This document shows, one piece after another, positions 17,517 to 25,263 of a stretch of 64,000 nucleotides of DNA. The stretch lies in NCBI GenBank assembly GCA_963831005.1, contig CAWHOW010000015.1:232317-296316 (forward strand), given 5' to 3'. This DNA is from CAWHOW01 sp963831005 (GTDB lineage: Bacteria > Bacteroidota > Bacteroidia > Bacteroidales > CG2-30-32-10). The notes below the pieces were generated by a model. That model was not told where the DNA came from, made no database searches, and worked only from the letters and a program-made list of their open reading frames with translations. How positions within the stretch are numbered: position 1 is the stretch's first letter; every line of letters starts with the position of its first letter. Position numbers and translations under genes: made by a program.

Positions 17517-19406
17517 TTATTTATTGCGCATCATTTTTTTGTTGTCTATCACTTTCCCGTCAATTACCAAAGTGTAGGAATAAATTCCACTTGGCAAATT
17601 CTTTGTATCAATGTTCAACAAACCATAACCGCTTTGCAGAACTCTTTCTTCCATTACTTTTCCAAGCATATCAGTGAAAATTATTTTTGCTCCACTGGTA
17701 TTGTCTGGCAGGTAATATGAAATTTGAGTGCTACCACTATTTGGGTTCGGCTGAGGTTCTCCTAAAGTAGGTGCATCAGGCAAGGCAAGTTTAATATCTT
17801 GTGTGCTCTTTCCCGAATTATCATTGTTTCCGTTATTCCCTGTGTGGGTGGCGCCTTTTAAATTGGCGGCTTTTAAACTGTCAACCTCTTTACTTAATTC
17901 CTGAACTGCCTTAACAAGAGGAACGACAAATTCCGCATAATTCAAAGCATAGGGGTCATTGGTATTCGAAGGTCTGCTAACTATGGTTGATGTATAACCA
18001 ATGGCTTTAGCAGCCGAATCTACCGATTGAGCAATAAACCCTGAATGAACTATAGAAGTTGATGCCGAAAAATCAGCATTAGGATTAGGGGTATAGCCGG
18101 GAATGGTATCGTAAGTAGTGGTTGTAGTGGTATGCGATGTACCTGTGCTGTCGGTAAATGTTTGGGTTTGGGTATGGGCAATAACTTGTGGTTTTGTGCT
18201 TCTGCCTGCATTTATAAATCCATCAAGCGCTTTAGTATCCATATTATAAGTAACAGGGCGTAGTTTATTAATAAATTCCAAGCCCGGTACATTTTGCTTT
18301 ATATTAGTTTTAAAGCGTCCATCGCTAGTTTGAAATAAACCGGCTGAAGAAGTGTATAAACCTTTAATATTACCATTCCCAAACATCATTTCCCCCTCAC
18401 CAGGAGCTGTAGCATAAGCTCCAAAAGCGGCGCAGTTACCGAAATTATTACCACCGGCATCGGCACCGGCGCCAGCAAAAGTATTGCTATCCATGGTGGT
18501 AACTGTAACGCCCGAACCTCTCCCAATAGCAGTATTGCCGTAGCCTGAAGTGTTGCCTACAAGAGAATTATAACCAACAGCAGTGTTGCCACCATTACTG
18601 GAGGTGCTATTGGCAAGAGCCTTATAACCATTGGCAACACTAAACCCTCCGTTTACGTTGGAATAAAGCGCATGATAGCCTGTAGCTGTATTTGCTTCTA
18701 CACCGTTGTAATAAAGTGCACCTGAGCCAATAGCAGTACATTGTAAACCTCCTGTAGCATTTGAATAAAGGGCCTGATAGCCTACTGCTGTATTATCATT
18801 TGCCACGTTTGCATAGCCAGCCTGATAACCAACAAAACAACTGTTCGAATAGGAACTGAGACTAGCTCCCTGCCCTGCATAAGCGCCCAAACAGGTATTA
18901 TATTGTCCGGTTTGATTATAATAAAGTGAATTAAACCCCAATGCCGAATTACTGCTTGCGGTAGTATTTTGTTGCCCTGCCTGGTATCCTAAGAAGGAAT
19001 TTTTTCCGCCGCTAGTATTATAATACCCTGCCTGGCCAACAAAAACATTATATGTACCTGTATTAGACCACCCGGCAGAAGATCCAATAAAAGTATTATT
19101 AGATGCCGTATTATCATAACCTGCTTCCCAACCTATATGAGTATTGTTGCCACCGGAAGCACTACTAAATCCTGCATGGTCGCCAAAAAATGAATTATTT
19201 AAGCCTGATGTTGTATTTGAAGCGCCGGCTGCCTGCCCGATAAAAGTATTTGTACAACCACCGACAGTACCGGCTGGCGTAGTACAAGGCGGATTACCGT
19301 TACCTAAATCATCACTTCCAGATGTTTGTGCTTGCAGTTGGAAACTGCTGAAAGTTGCTGTAACTATCAGCGCAATAAATAATTTAAAGAGATTTACTTT
19401 TTTCAT
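17517..19406 (-). CDS. Secreted YadA-head-like / S74 tail-fibre protein with T9SS domain
   Basis: The signal peptide (about residues 1-26, ...FQLQAQ) precedes about 18 repeats of the kind NTFIGSSAGWSNTG / NSFLGYQAGQQNTT, typical of YadA-like left-handed beta-roll heads (residues about 50-330). A Peptidase_S74 chaperone domain follows with its Ser-Lys dyad in TSDGRFKTNI, then a short coiled coil (VQELSKEVDSLKAANL) and a T9SS type A domain (QPNPNSGSTQISYYLPDN ... NKKMMRNK). The roll and coiled coil suggest a trimeric fibre. Export by T9SS instead of an autotransporter barrel is the Bacteroidota version of such adhesins. The minus-strand terminator lies right after it. Confidence 0.85.
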   Translation of the reverse strand: MKKVNLFKLFIALIVTATFSSFQLQAQTSGSDDLGNGNPPCTTPAGTVGGCTNTFIGQAAGASNTTSGLNNSFFGDHAGFSSASGGNNTHIGWEAGYDNTASNNTFIGSSAGWSNTGTYNVFVGQAGYYNTSGGKNSFLGYQAGQQNTTASSNSALGFNSLYYNQTGQYNTCLGAYAGQGASLSSYSNSCFVGYQAGYANVANDNTAVGYQALYSNATGGLQCTAIGSGALYYNGVEANTATGYHALYSNVNGGFSVANGYKALANSTSSNGGNTAVGYNSLVGNTSGYGNTAIGRGSGVTVTTMDSNTFAGAGADAGGNNFGNCAAFGAYATAPGEGEMMFGNGNIKGLYTSSAGLFQTSDGRFKTNIKQNVPGLEFINKLRPVTYNMDTKALDGFINAGRSTKPQVIAHTQTQTFTDSTGTSHTTTTTTYDTIPGYTPNPNADFSASTSIVHSGFIAQSVDSAAKAIGYTSTIVSRPSNTNDPYALNYAEFVVPLVKAVQELSKEVDSLKAANLKGATHTGNNGNNDNSGKSTQDIKLALPDAPTLGEPQPNPNSGSTQISYYLPDNTSGAKIIFTDMLGKVMEERVLQSGYGLLNIDTKNLPSGIYSYTLVIDGKVIDNKKMMRNK

Positions 19407-19511
19407 AAATATTTGTTTTGTGATTAGTAAAATTTAATTTTTCCCCACTTTCGCGGTACTTCCCGCTGGTTGGCGGATTGCCATGCGTTAAGTTCATGCT
19501 TTTATAAAACA

Positions 19512-19543
19512 CTTGCTTAAAGGATTTAGATATAGTATTTTTG
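19512..19543 (+). promoter_or_regulatory. Orphan promoter-like signal upstream of a hairpin
   Basis: CTTG at 19512-19515 and TATTTTTG at 19536-19543 are 20 nt apart, the same geometry as the probable promoter at 31849-31880. No plus-strand protein gene lies downstream; a hairpin with eight Ts does. Confidence 0.4.
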
Positions 19544-19549
19544 CAACAT

Positions 19550-19627
19550 ATTTGGTTTAGTTACTGAATGTGTTTATTTTCCTAATTGCCGGAAACGGGT
19601 GTGCAAGCCTGCTCCGGTTTTTTTTAT
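19550..19627 (+). ncRNA. Candidate small RNA (about 75 nt) with its own promoter and terminator
   Basis: Downstream of the promoter-like boxes, about 40 nt of unstructured leader is followed by GCCGGA (19588-19593), a 19-nt loop and TCCGGT (19613-19618), then a run of eight Ts (19618-19625). No ORF fits. The arrangement is that of a short terminated transcript. The stem is only 5-6 bp, so this is tentative. Function unknown. Confidence 0.3.
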
Positions 19628-19703
19628 ATACTTTATAAAAGATAAATTACTGCATTTTGATTTAACAATAGTTCGGTAATTTTTTTAATAAGATGATACT
19701 TTT

Positions 19704-19803
19704 CAGGGCTAAAGCCCCATATTTGAAGGCCGTTTGCATAACCCCAGACTTAAGTCTGGGGTTACTGATAAATCCCGCTAATATTGGGGACTTTAGTCCC
19801 ATA
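19704..19803. repeat. Palindromic intergenic repeat cluster (REP-like)
   Basis: Three short inverted repeats follow one another: GGGCTAAAGCCCC, a perfect 26-nt palindrome at 19739-19764 centred on TTAA (arms TAACCCCAGACTT), and GGGGACTTTAGTCCC. Such clusters recur between genes in Bacteroidota. The 577-bp gap 19407-19983 holds this cluster, the candidate small RNA, and a further small hairpin (about 19946-19966, CACACCTGCGGTGTG) near the stop of the next gene. Confidence 0.6.
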
Positions 19804-19983
19804 CTTTAAAAATTTACCGAAGTATTGATTTAAGAATAAGGAATAACGATTTTTGATTTCTGAATTGGCTGCCTTACTTCGTAAATCATCATTCGTTAAT
19901 CCTTGTTCATTATTTTTTTAAAAATTTATCCATAAGGTCGTCTTCGACACCACACCTGCGGTGTGGGCTCTGACTGTCCTTAA

Positions 19984-20706
19984 TTACAATACAATTGCCG
20001 GTGTTGATTGCAGCCAAGTGCCTTTACTTTTGCGCAGCACAGGCCGGTGGTTCACAATAATAGTGTTACCCGGTGTTAAACCTGTTATTTGAGTTGTCCC
20101 TTTTGAAGTAGCATCCAACGTTATCCATGTTTTGCCTCCATCAAGGCTGTATTCCCAAAGATTAGCCACTGTTCCGGCTATTTTCCTGGCTTTGGCTACC
20201 ATAGTTCCAGATACTCCCTTTAAAGGTGTAACGGTAAGGGCTCCTTTTGTTAATATTCCTAAATGTTTTACATCAAAAGCGCTGCTAATAATTATTGCCT
20301 CTGAATTTGCAGGGTTCAAATCAGCTACCGACTGCACATAAGCAAGTAACAGGTGCGAATAATCTAACACGACCTTATGTTGAACGTCTCGCGCCTGCAC
20401 CGCCCCTTTTACTTTTGTTAAACTCTTCGTTTGTAAAGACACAAGCAGTTGTATCGCTAGGTCGAAGGTTCCGCCTATAGTCACGTTTACAGGGCATGCC
20501 GGAAACCATGAATTCCCGTTCATTGACTGCTGTATCAGCCTTGCTTTGGCGATGAACGATTCTACTTTCCTTAGCTTCGCGATGTTCAGTACTGCCGTTA
20601 TTTTTGTTATTATCCTTTTCGGGATCACCGAAATGGCTATCGCCATTATTATGATTGACAAGCCCGCCGAAAGATACGTGTTCCTGATTTTTGAGGTTGT
20701 TTTCAT
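19984..20706 (-). CDS. FN3-like hypothetical protein, 240 aa
   Basis: There is a membrane-like N-terminus (residues about 12-30, LSAGLSIIIMAIAISVIP) and a helical middle. A C-terminal segment (about 155-240) looks like a fibronectin type III fold: WEYSLDGGKTWITLDATSKG then TTQITGLTPGNTIIVNHRPV. Similar proteins with this final domain are frequent in Bacteroidota, but no function is assigned. It sits 48 nt downstream of the Cys-rich repeat ORF on the same strand and could be co-transcribed with it. Confidence 0.65.
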   Translation of the reverse strand: MKTTSKIRNTYLSAGLSIIIMAIAISVIPKRIITKITAVLNIAKLRKVESFIAKARLIQQSMNGNSWFPACPVNVTIGGTFDLAIQLLVSLQTKSLTKVKGAVQARDVQHKVVLDYSHLLLAYVQSVADLNPANSEAIIISSAFDVKHLGILTKGALTVTPLKGVSGTMVAKARKIAGTVANLWEYSLDGGKTWITLDATSKGTTQITGLTPGNTIIVNHRPVLRKSKGTWLQSTPAIVL

Positions 20707-20754
20707 GTTTTTCTGATTTAAGGTTAAAATGATTAGTTGGTTGATTATATATAG

Positions 20755-21228
20755 TTAAGTATTGATAAAAGTCATCGTGTAAGTCGTTGCAGTCACTGGG
20801 GAGTTAACACCAGTCACTTTACAACTTGTAACACTCATTTTGCATGTTGTATCAGTCACTCTGCATGTTGTACCGTTCACTGTACAAGTTGTACCAGTCG
20901 CTATACAAGTTGTACCAGTCACTATGCAAGTTGCGCCAGTCACTTTGCATGTTGTACCAGCCACTATGCAAGTTGTACCAGTCACTTTGCATGTTGCACC
21001 AGACACTTTGCATGTTGTACCGTTCACGATACAAGTTGTACCGGTCACGCTGCAAGTTGTTCCGGTTATCGGGGTAACATGCCCGGTAACTGTACTTACA
21101 TGCATAGTAACTAAACCCACTTCCCGTGTCGAATCTGAAACGTACTGTTTTGGGATAATTAGAGGTACAGGCAACAGGGCGGGGTTCAAACTCATGGCAA
21201 TAAGAGATAATTTTGTGAAATAATTCAT
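20755..21228 (-). CDS. Possible Cys-rich heptapeptide-repeat protein, 157 aa
   Basis: After about 55 ordinary residues the frame repeats a 7-residue unit close to TGTTCxV about 11-12 times, giving one Cys per heptad (TGTTCIV, TGATCKV and similar). The DNA is a 21-bp tandem array, so other frames and the opposite strand also stay open; being open is thus weak evidence. In favour of this strand are the non-repetitive ATG-initiated N-terminus and the same-strand gene close downstream. There is no obvious signal peptide. If made, the regularly spaced Cys could bind metal or stack as a beta-solenoid. Confidence 0.4.
   Translation of the reverse strand: MNYFTKLSLIAMSLNPALLPVPLIIPKQYVSDSTREVGLVTMHVSTVTGHVTPITGTTCSVTGTTCIVNGTTCKVSGATCKVTGTTCIVAGTTCKVTGATCIVTGTTCIATGTTCTVNGTTCRVTDTTCKMSVTSCKVTGVNSPVTATTYTMTFINT
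20821..21070. repeat. 21-bp tandem array, about 12 copies
   Basis: The plus-strand unit is close to GCATGTTGTACCAGTCACTTT. Copies differ mainly at two or three positions (CATGTTG or CAAGTTG; CAGTCAC or CGTTCAC). The repeats are contiguous with no spacers, so this is a minisatellite and not a CRISPR. Confidence 0.8.
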
Positions 21229-21244
21229 ATTTTTGAATTAAAAT

Positions 21245-21464
21245 AACTGCCTATCTGCTTCGAACAAGTTGAAAGATTTATTATGTCAAAATTTAATATT
21301 GATTTTCTGTGTATATCTGCGCTATCTGCGGGAGTTCTTTCTGTTTCCCGCTGATTACGCTGATTTTCGCAGATTGAAAATAATTTAAAATCCATTGTTA
21401 TACAAATTCGCAAAAACAAATTATAAAATTATTTGCATAACTTGATTAAAACAGATAGGCAGTT
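21245..21464. repeat. 220-bp segment bounded by 26-bp imperfect inverted repeats
   Basis: The left arm (21245-21270, starting AACTGCCTATCTG) matches the reverse complement of the right arm (21439-21464) at 22 of 26 positions. Inside are palindromic CGCTGATTACGCTGATTTTCGCAG-type pieces (about 21330-21375), the sort of dispersed repeat common in this phylum. There is no ORF of note. It may be a MITE or a degenerate IS end pair. The gap 21229-21689 contains this and the sigma-factor leader. Confidence 0.5.
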
Positions 21465-21646
21465 TAAAATAATAGAAGCTCCCTCTACTATATAGTTGCA
21501 AAAAAGATGAAAAGGTAACCACCAAGTTGATAAATATTTTAATGTTATTTTCTCCATTCGCCCGATATTAGAAGGATGCGGGCACATTTTCAAAGCTTTG
21601 AAAACGTTTCTTTTTCAACAAGCGCCCAATCTGCTTTAGCAAATAT

Positions 21647-21654
21647 TAACTTTG
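21647..21654 (+). promoter_or_regulatory. Possible -7 box of the sigma-factor gene
   Basis: TAACTTTG fits TAnnTTTG and lies 36 nt before the ATG at 21690. No TTTG is found at the -33 position. It supports initiation after 21654, and so the shorter reading of the sigma gene. Confidence 0.3.
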
Positions 21655-21689
21655 TTAGCAAAGATTTAACAAATACAAGTGGTTACATT

Positions 21690-22331
21690 ATGAAAAATTC
21701 AGCATTATATAATAGAGTGGCTGAAAGATATTCCGATAATGAAATTGTGGAAGGCATTAAGAATGGGAATAATAAGGTTCTTCAATATTTATATGTTGAA
21801 TATTATCCAAAAGTTTTGCCATACTTGCTTAAAAGCCAAATTTTGAATGAAGACGACGCTTATGATATATTCCAGGAAAGCATGTTAGTATGTTGGGAAA
21901 ATATTAAAAACGGAGAAATGAAATTGCAAAATAAATTCTTTTCATATTTTTTTGGCGTTTGCCGAAACAAGATGTTAATGCGAATAAGAGAGAAGAATAA
22001 TACAGCTACCGAAGCGGATTTGGATTTAGACTCGTTTCCGCTCGAAACGAACGCCGAAATGTTATCGCTCTACCCTATTGATAATACAGTTTATAAAAGT
22101 GATGAAGAAATCGGTTACGATATTTTAAGCCGTTGTTTTTTAAAGCTGAATGCCGACTGCCAAAGTTTGCTGAAATGGTTTTATAAAGGAACTTCACTTT
22201 CTGAAATTGCAAAAAAAATGAGGTATAGCAGTTCGTATGCAAAGAATAAAAACCAAAGATGTAAAAAATATTTACTGGAAATAATAAAGCAGGATAAATG
22301 GTACAGCTTAATTAAAAAAGATTTAAAATGA
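21690..22331 (+). CDS. ECF-like RNA polymerase sigma factor
   Basis: The frame is open from 21576, but the first 38 residues are atypical and a -7-like box lies inside them, so ATG 21690 (MKNSALYNRVAERYSDNEIV) is preferred. Region 2 is seen in LQYLYVEYYPKVLPYLLKSQ ... YDIFQESMLVCWENI, and region 4 in LNADCQSLLKWFYKGTSLSE followed by the helix-turn-helix AKKMRYSSSYAKNKNQRCKK. It resembles the Bacteroidota ECF-like sigma factors paired with a membrane anti-sigma/TPR protein. Its stop overlaps the start of the next gene (ATGA), so the two are translationally coupled. Confidence 0.8.
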   Translation: MKNSALYNRVAERYSDNEIVEGIKNGNNKVLQYLYVEYYPKVLPYLLKSQILNEDDAYDIFQESMLVCWENIKNGEMKLQNKFFSYFFGVCRNKMLMRIREKNNTATEADLDLDSFPLETNAEMLSLYPIDNTVYKSDEEIGYDILSRCFLKLNADCQSLLKWFYKGTSLSEIAKKMRYSSSYAKNKNQRCKKYLLEIIKQDKWYSLIKKDLK

Positions 22332-22684
22332 AAATAAGGGATAAGCAGGAACTGATAGAAAGGTTTAATGCAGGCGAAATGGAAGGTGCAGAACGGGAAG
22401 AATTTATCCGCCTGTTGGAAAACAATCCCGTTTTAGCAGAGGATGTAAAACTTTCTAAACTGATGGACGACTTTTACTCGAAGAATATGGAAAGAGTTGA
22501 AATGCTTGAAAAACTTAACTCAATTTACTATAAGCTAAAATCCGAAGGAAAACTTTCATTGGATAGTAATGTGCAAAAGAAAAACCCACGCATTTTTCAT
22601 ATCAAATGGTATCATATCGCTGCAAGCATCATTATACTTTTAGGAATATCATGTTGTATTATTTTTGATGCTGAGACCACCTAA
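22328..22684 (+). CDS. Anti-sigma-like membrane protein, N-terminal part of a frameshifted gene
   Basis: Residues 1-60 are a charged helical domain (LIERFNAGEMEGAEREEFIR) of the kind found in anti-sigma proteins that follow sigma genes. A single membrane segment follows (YHIAASIIILLGISCCII). The frame ends at 22684. Removing one T from the T5 run at 22662-22666 joins it in frame with the TPR ORF, giving the usual one-piece protein with a cytoplasmic sigma-binding part, one membrane helix and a periplasmic TPR part. Confidence 0.65.
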   Translation: MKIRDKQELIERFNAGEMEGAEREEFIRLLENNPVLAEDVKLSKLMDDFYSKNMERVEMLEKLNSIYYKLKSEGKLSLDSNVQKKNPRIFHIKWYHIAASIIILLGISCCIIFDAETT

Positions 22685-23117
22685 AAACGAAAGGCTATAC
22701 ACACAATACTTTAAACCTTACGATGGTGATTATGCTACACGATCGGTAGAGGAACATCCAAAGCCCAAAGATAAGTATTATCTGGCACTTGATCAATATA
22801 ATGCTGGGAATTATGAGCAATCATGGAAAATGTTTAACGAACTCAGCAATGTTGATTCCATAAAAATAGATGCCATGTTTTACATGGGTAATTCTGCTAT
22901 GGAAATAAATAAATTCGATGATGCCATTAGTTCTTTTAAGTATATTTTAAAAGACAGCAACTCTCTTTACCTTGATGAGGCGGAATGGTATCTGTCATTA
23001 TGTTATCTTAAAACATCGGATATAACTGATGCTAAAAAAACACTTACACATATCGTTTCCGAAGACTTATTTTGTAAAAAAGATGCTGAAGAGATTTTAA
23101 AAGGGCTTGGTGAATAA
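22665..23117 (+). CDS. TPR periplasmic part of the frameshifted anti-sigma-like protein
   Basis: It continues the preceding gene after the T5 run: LRPPKNERLYTQYFKPYDGD, then TPR-like helices (YYLALDQYNAGNYEQSWKMF; AMFYMGNSAMEINKFDDAIS; YLSLCYLKTSDITDAKKTL). It has no signal peptide or credible start of its own. Together, sigma factor, anti-sigma and TPR suggest an envelope-sensing regulator whose target genes are not evident here. Confidence 0.65.
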   Translation: MMLRPPKNERLYTQYFKPYDGDYATRSVEEHPKPKDKYYLALDQYNAGNYEQSWKMFNELSNVDSIKIDAMFYMGNSAMEINKFDDAISSFKYILKDSNSLYLDEAEWYLSLCYLKTSDITDAKKTLTHIVSEDLFCKKDAEEILKGLGE

Positions 23118-23196
23118 TTGTAATTAAAAAAGCACATTTTCATAACAACCTACCGACAAGGCAAGGATTCTCAAACATGAACGTTAAAAGTTTTTT

Positions 23197-24432
23197 TTAC
23201 TTCGGCAGCACTACAGGGAAATCGTATTTAAACTCGTTTATCTCGGGTTTATCAATTATGTGCGAAAGGAAGTCCTCATATGCCGGAGTAAACGTATATG
23301 CATCAGCATTATAATATGCTTCCTGCAAGGGGCGGTTGCCAATGGAACCCATATCAATAGTGGAAGTGTTGTATTCTTCCAGTTCTATTTGCTTCACTAT
23401 CTTATTCATTACCGGCATCAGCCCGTATTCTTCGCGCAACAAAAGGTCGGCAACCTTATCGGCAAGGGTAATGGTAAGCCTGCGGTCGTATTCCTGGCAT
23501 TTACCCGAACGGGGGTAATATCCTGTTATTTGTCCTCTGGCTTCTATGCCAAGCCTCTGGCTTATTTCCGAAGCTATAATACCGCTAATACCGCCAAAAC
23601 GCGGATGCCCGTATTCATCCAGTTCGGAACTGGCATACACCACATCCACTTTATCTTTTGCTTTATCGTACCAGCGAACTCCTTCAGAAACAGCCACAAC
23701 GATAGCCTTTTTAGGTGAGCTAAGGTAAGCTTCTTTCACTTTTTCAAAGAATACTTCTTTGCGCTCTTTAGTTATTTCAACCTCAGGGACTAAGGATATT
23801 TCTGCTCCACCGTAAAAAGCGCCGCCTGTAAGCCAGCCTGCATCCCTGCCCATCACTTCCAGCACACATATACGCTGATGCGATTCGCAGGTTGTTCTCA
23901 TCCTGTTAGCAAACTCCACAATACCGGCAACTGCCGAAGGAAAGCCGGGGCATAATACTGCCTCGATTTCTTTTCCTTTATAGGTGTGAATAGTGTGAGT
24001 GCGAAGGTCGTTATCAATGGTTTTAGGGAAACCAATAACGGGGATGCCTTCGGTTTCGTAAAGCCTTTTTGCCGCGCCATTGGTATCATCGCCGCCTATG
24101 GATACCAGCACATCAATATTATAGCGCTTAAGGTTTTTTAATATCTGATGCACCCTGCTTTCAGGGTTTTTCTTTGTGGGAAAAGGATTGGTGCGGCTCG
24201 AAAGCAGCGCAGTTCCTCCATACCAGCCATCGTAAGGATGATGAGAAAGGTTGATCACATCGCCATCGCCAAGCAATCCTTTCCAGCCTTTGCGAATACC
24301 GTACACTTTAAAGCCCAGCATCGACGCCCTGTTGCGCACTGATTCTATACTTGAGTTTAGGGCAGGAGTATCTCCGCCGCCTGTTAATATTGCCAGTGTT
24401 TTCCCGCTGAATATCTTGTTTTTTGGTTTCAT
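23197..24432 (-). CDS. Phosphofructokinase, probably pyrophosphate-dependent
   Basis: It phosphorylates fructose 6-phosphate. The start is ATG at 24432 (MKPKNKIFSGKTLAILTGGG); an in-frame extension of 18 residues upstream is unlikely. Motifs: GGGDTPALN (18-26), SIGGDDTNGA (111-120), GFPKTIDND (134-142, catalytic D140), MGRDAGWLTGGA. In ATP-dependent enzymes the loop is GGDGS and a Gly sits before TIDND; Asp at 116 and Lys at 137 are the residues that mark PPi-dependent enzymes. At 411 residues it fits that group. It is cytosolic glycolysis/gluconeogenesis; by family knowledge the PPi reaction is reversible. Confidence 0.88.
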   Translation of the reverse strand: MKPKNKIFSGKTLAILTGGGDTPALNSSIESVRNRASMLGFKVYGIRKGWKGLLGDGDVINLSHHPYDGWYGGTALLSSRTNPFPTKKNPESRVHQILKNLKRYNIDVLVSIGGDDTNGAAKRLYETEGIPVIGFPKTIDNDLRTHTIHTYKGKEIEAVLCPGFPSAVAGIVEFANRMRTTCESHQRICVLEVMGRDAGWLTGGAFYGGAEISLVPEVEITKERKEVFFEKVKEAYLSSPKKAIVVAVSEGVRWYDKAKDKVDVVYASSELDEYGHPRFGGISGIIASEISQRLGIEARGQITGYYPRSGKCQEYDRRLTITLADKVADLLLREEYGLMPVMNKIVKQIELEEYNTSTIDMGSIGNRPLQEAYYNADAYTFTPAYEDFLSHIIDKPEINEFKYDFPVVLPK

Positions 24433-24492
24433 GTGTTTATTGTTTTTGTTTTTAAAGGTCACATGGAATACGCCATGAATAATCAATCACGT

Positions 24493-24584
24493 CTGCCTTG
24501 TCTTCGAGACGTCCCGCGTCATCCTGAGGAGGAGCAAAGCAACGTCTCGAAGGAAAGCGGGACTCCTCTGACTGACGGCAGGCA
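24493..24584. repeat. Dispersed inverted repeat, copy 1 (second copy at 29431-29518)
   Basis: CTGCCTTGTCTTCGAGACG ... CGTCTCGAAGG ... GACGGCAGGCA; the core CGTCATCCTGAGGAG is shared with the copy at 29431. The outer arms TGCCTGCC/GGCAGGCA and inner arms TTCGAGACG/CGTCTCGAA can fold. The same short sequence TTCATGGCTATTTCAT follows both copies, so the duplicated unit is longer than the palindrome. Confidence 0.7.
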
Positions 24585-24660
24585 AGTTTGTTTTTAAATT
24601 TATTGTTCATGGCTATTTCATAATCCTTGTTTTTAGCGTAACAAAATTAAAACTTTTAAT

Positions 24661-25230
24661 CTATTTCAGCAGCCAATTTTTTATTATCGCAGCACCATGC
24701 TCCGTCATGATTGATTCAGGATGGAACTGCAGGCCTTTTACATCAAGCGTTTTATGAGAGATTCCCATTATTATACCTTCGTCCGAAATGGCCGTTATTT
24801 TCAAACAATCAGGAAGCCCTTCGGTGCTTACTCCCCATGAATGATACAAACCTCCGCTCATTATTTCAGGCAATCTATTGAAAAGATAATCTGTGTGTTC
24901 AATAATATTGATCTTTGCTTTAATGCCGTGGAAAACATTGTCTAGATTAATTAGTTTCGTACCGTAAAATTCAGCAATGGCCTGATGTCCCAGGCAGATA
25001 CCTAAGATGCTTTTAGCAGTGGCGTATTTGCTCATGATGTATCTCATCATACCAGCTTCTTCCGAAGGAATACCCGGACCGGGGGAGAAGATGATTTTAT
25101 CAAAGTCAGAGGTATCAATGTCCTCGCGATTGTTCTTCACAGTTGTAACTTCAGCACAGCCCGTCTGTTCAAGCAACTGAACAAGGTTATAGGTAAAAGA
25201 GTCGTGATTATCAACAATCAGCGCCTTCAT
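24661..25230 (-). CDS. pabA: Aminodeoxychorismate/anthranilate synthase glutamine amidotransferase subunit
   Basis: It is a class I glutamine amidotransferase that supplies ammonia to the chorismate-converting subunit. The 189-residue reading starts at 25230 (MKALIVDNHDSFTYNLVQLL), the usual start for PabA/TrpG; the longer frame adds 20 residues running into the divergent pabB leader. The nucleophile is C79 (GICLGHQ), with H170 and E172 in QFHPES. No trp genes are nearby and the divergent neighbours are pabB and pabC, so a folate role is likely; dual use for tryptophan is possible. Confidence 0.9.
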   Translation of the reverse strand: MKALIVDNHDSFTYNLVQLLEQTGCAEVTTVKNNREDIDTSDFDKIIFSPGPGIPSEEAGMMRYIMSKYATAKSILGICLGHQAIAEFYGTKLINLDNVFHGIKAKINIIEHTDYLFNRLPEIMSGGLYHSWGVSTEGLPDCLKITAISDEGIIMGISHKTLDVKGLQFHPESIMTEHGAAIIKNWLLK

Positions 25231-25263
25231 TTCTAATTTTATACTTTTGACAAAAAAACAGGT

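Noticed and set aside
20840..21223. Plus-strand ORFs with HVVPVT and LYQSLYK repeats over the 21-bp array
   Set aside because: They are open only because a 21-bp repeat without stop codons keeps all in-register frames open; they lack a credible start or non-repetitive part. The minus-strand frame is the better, still uncertain, candidate.
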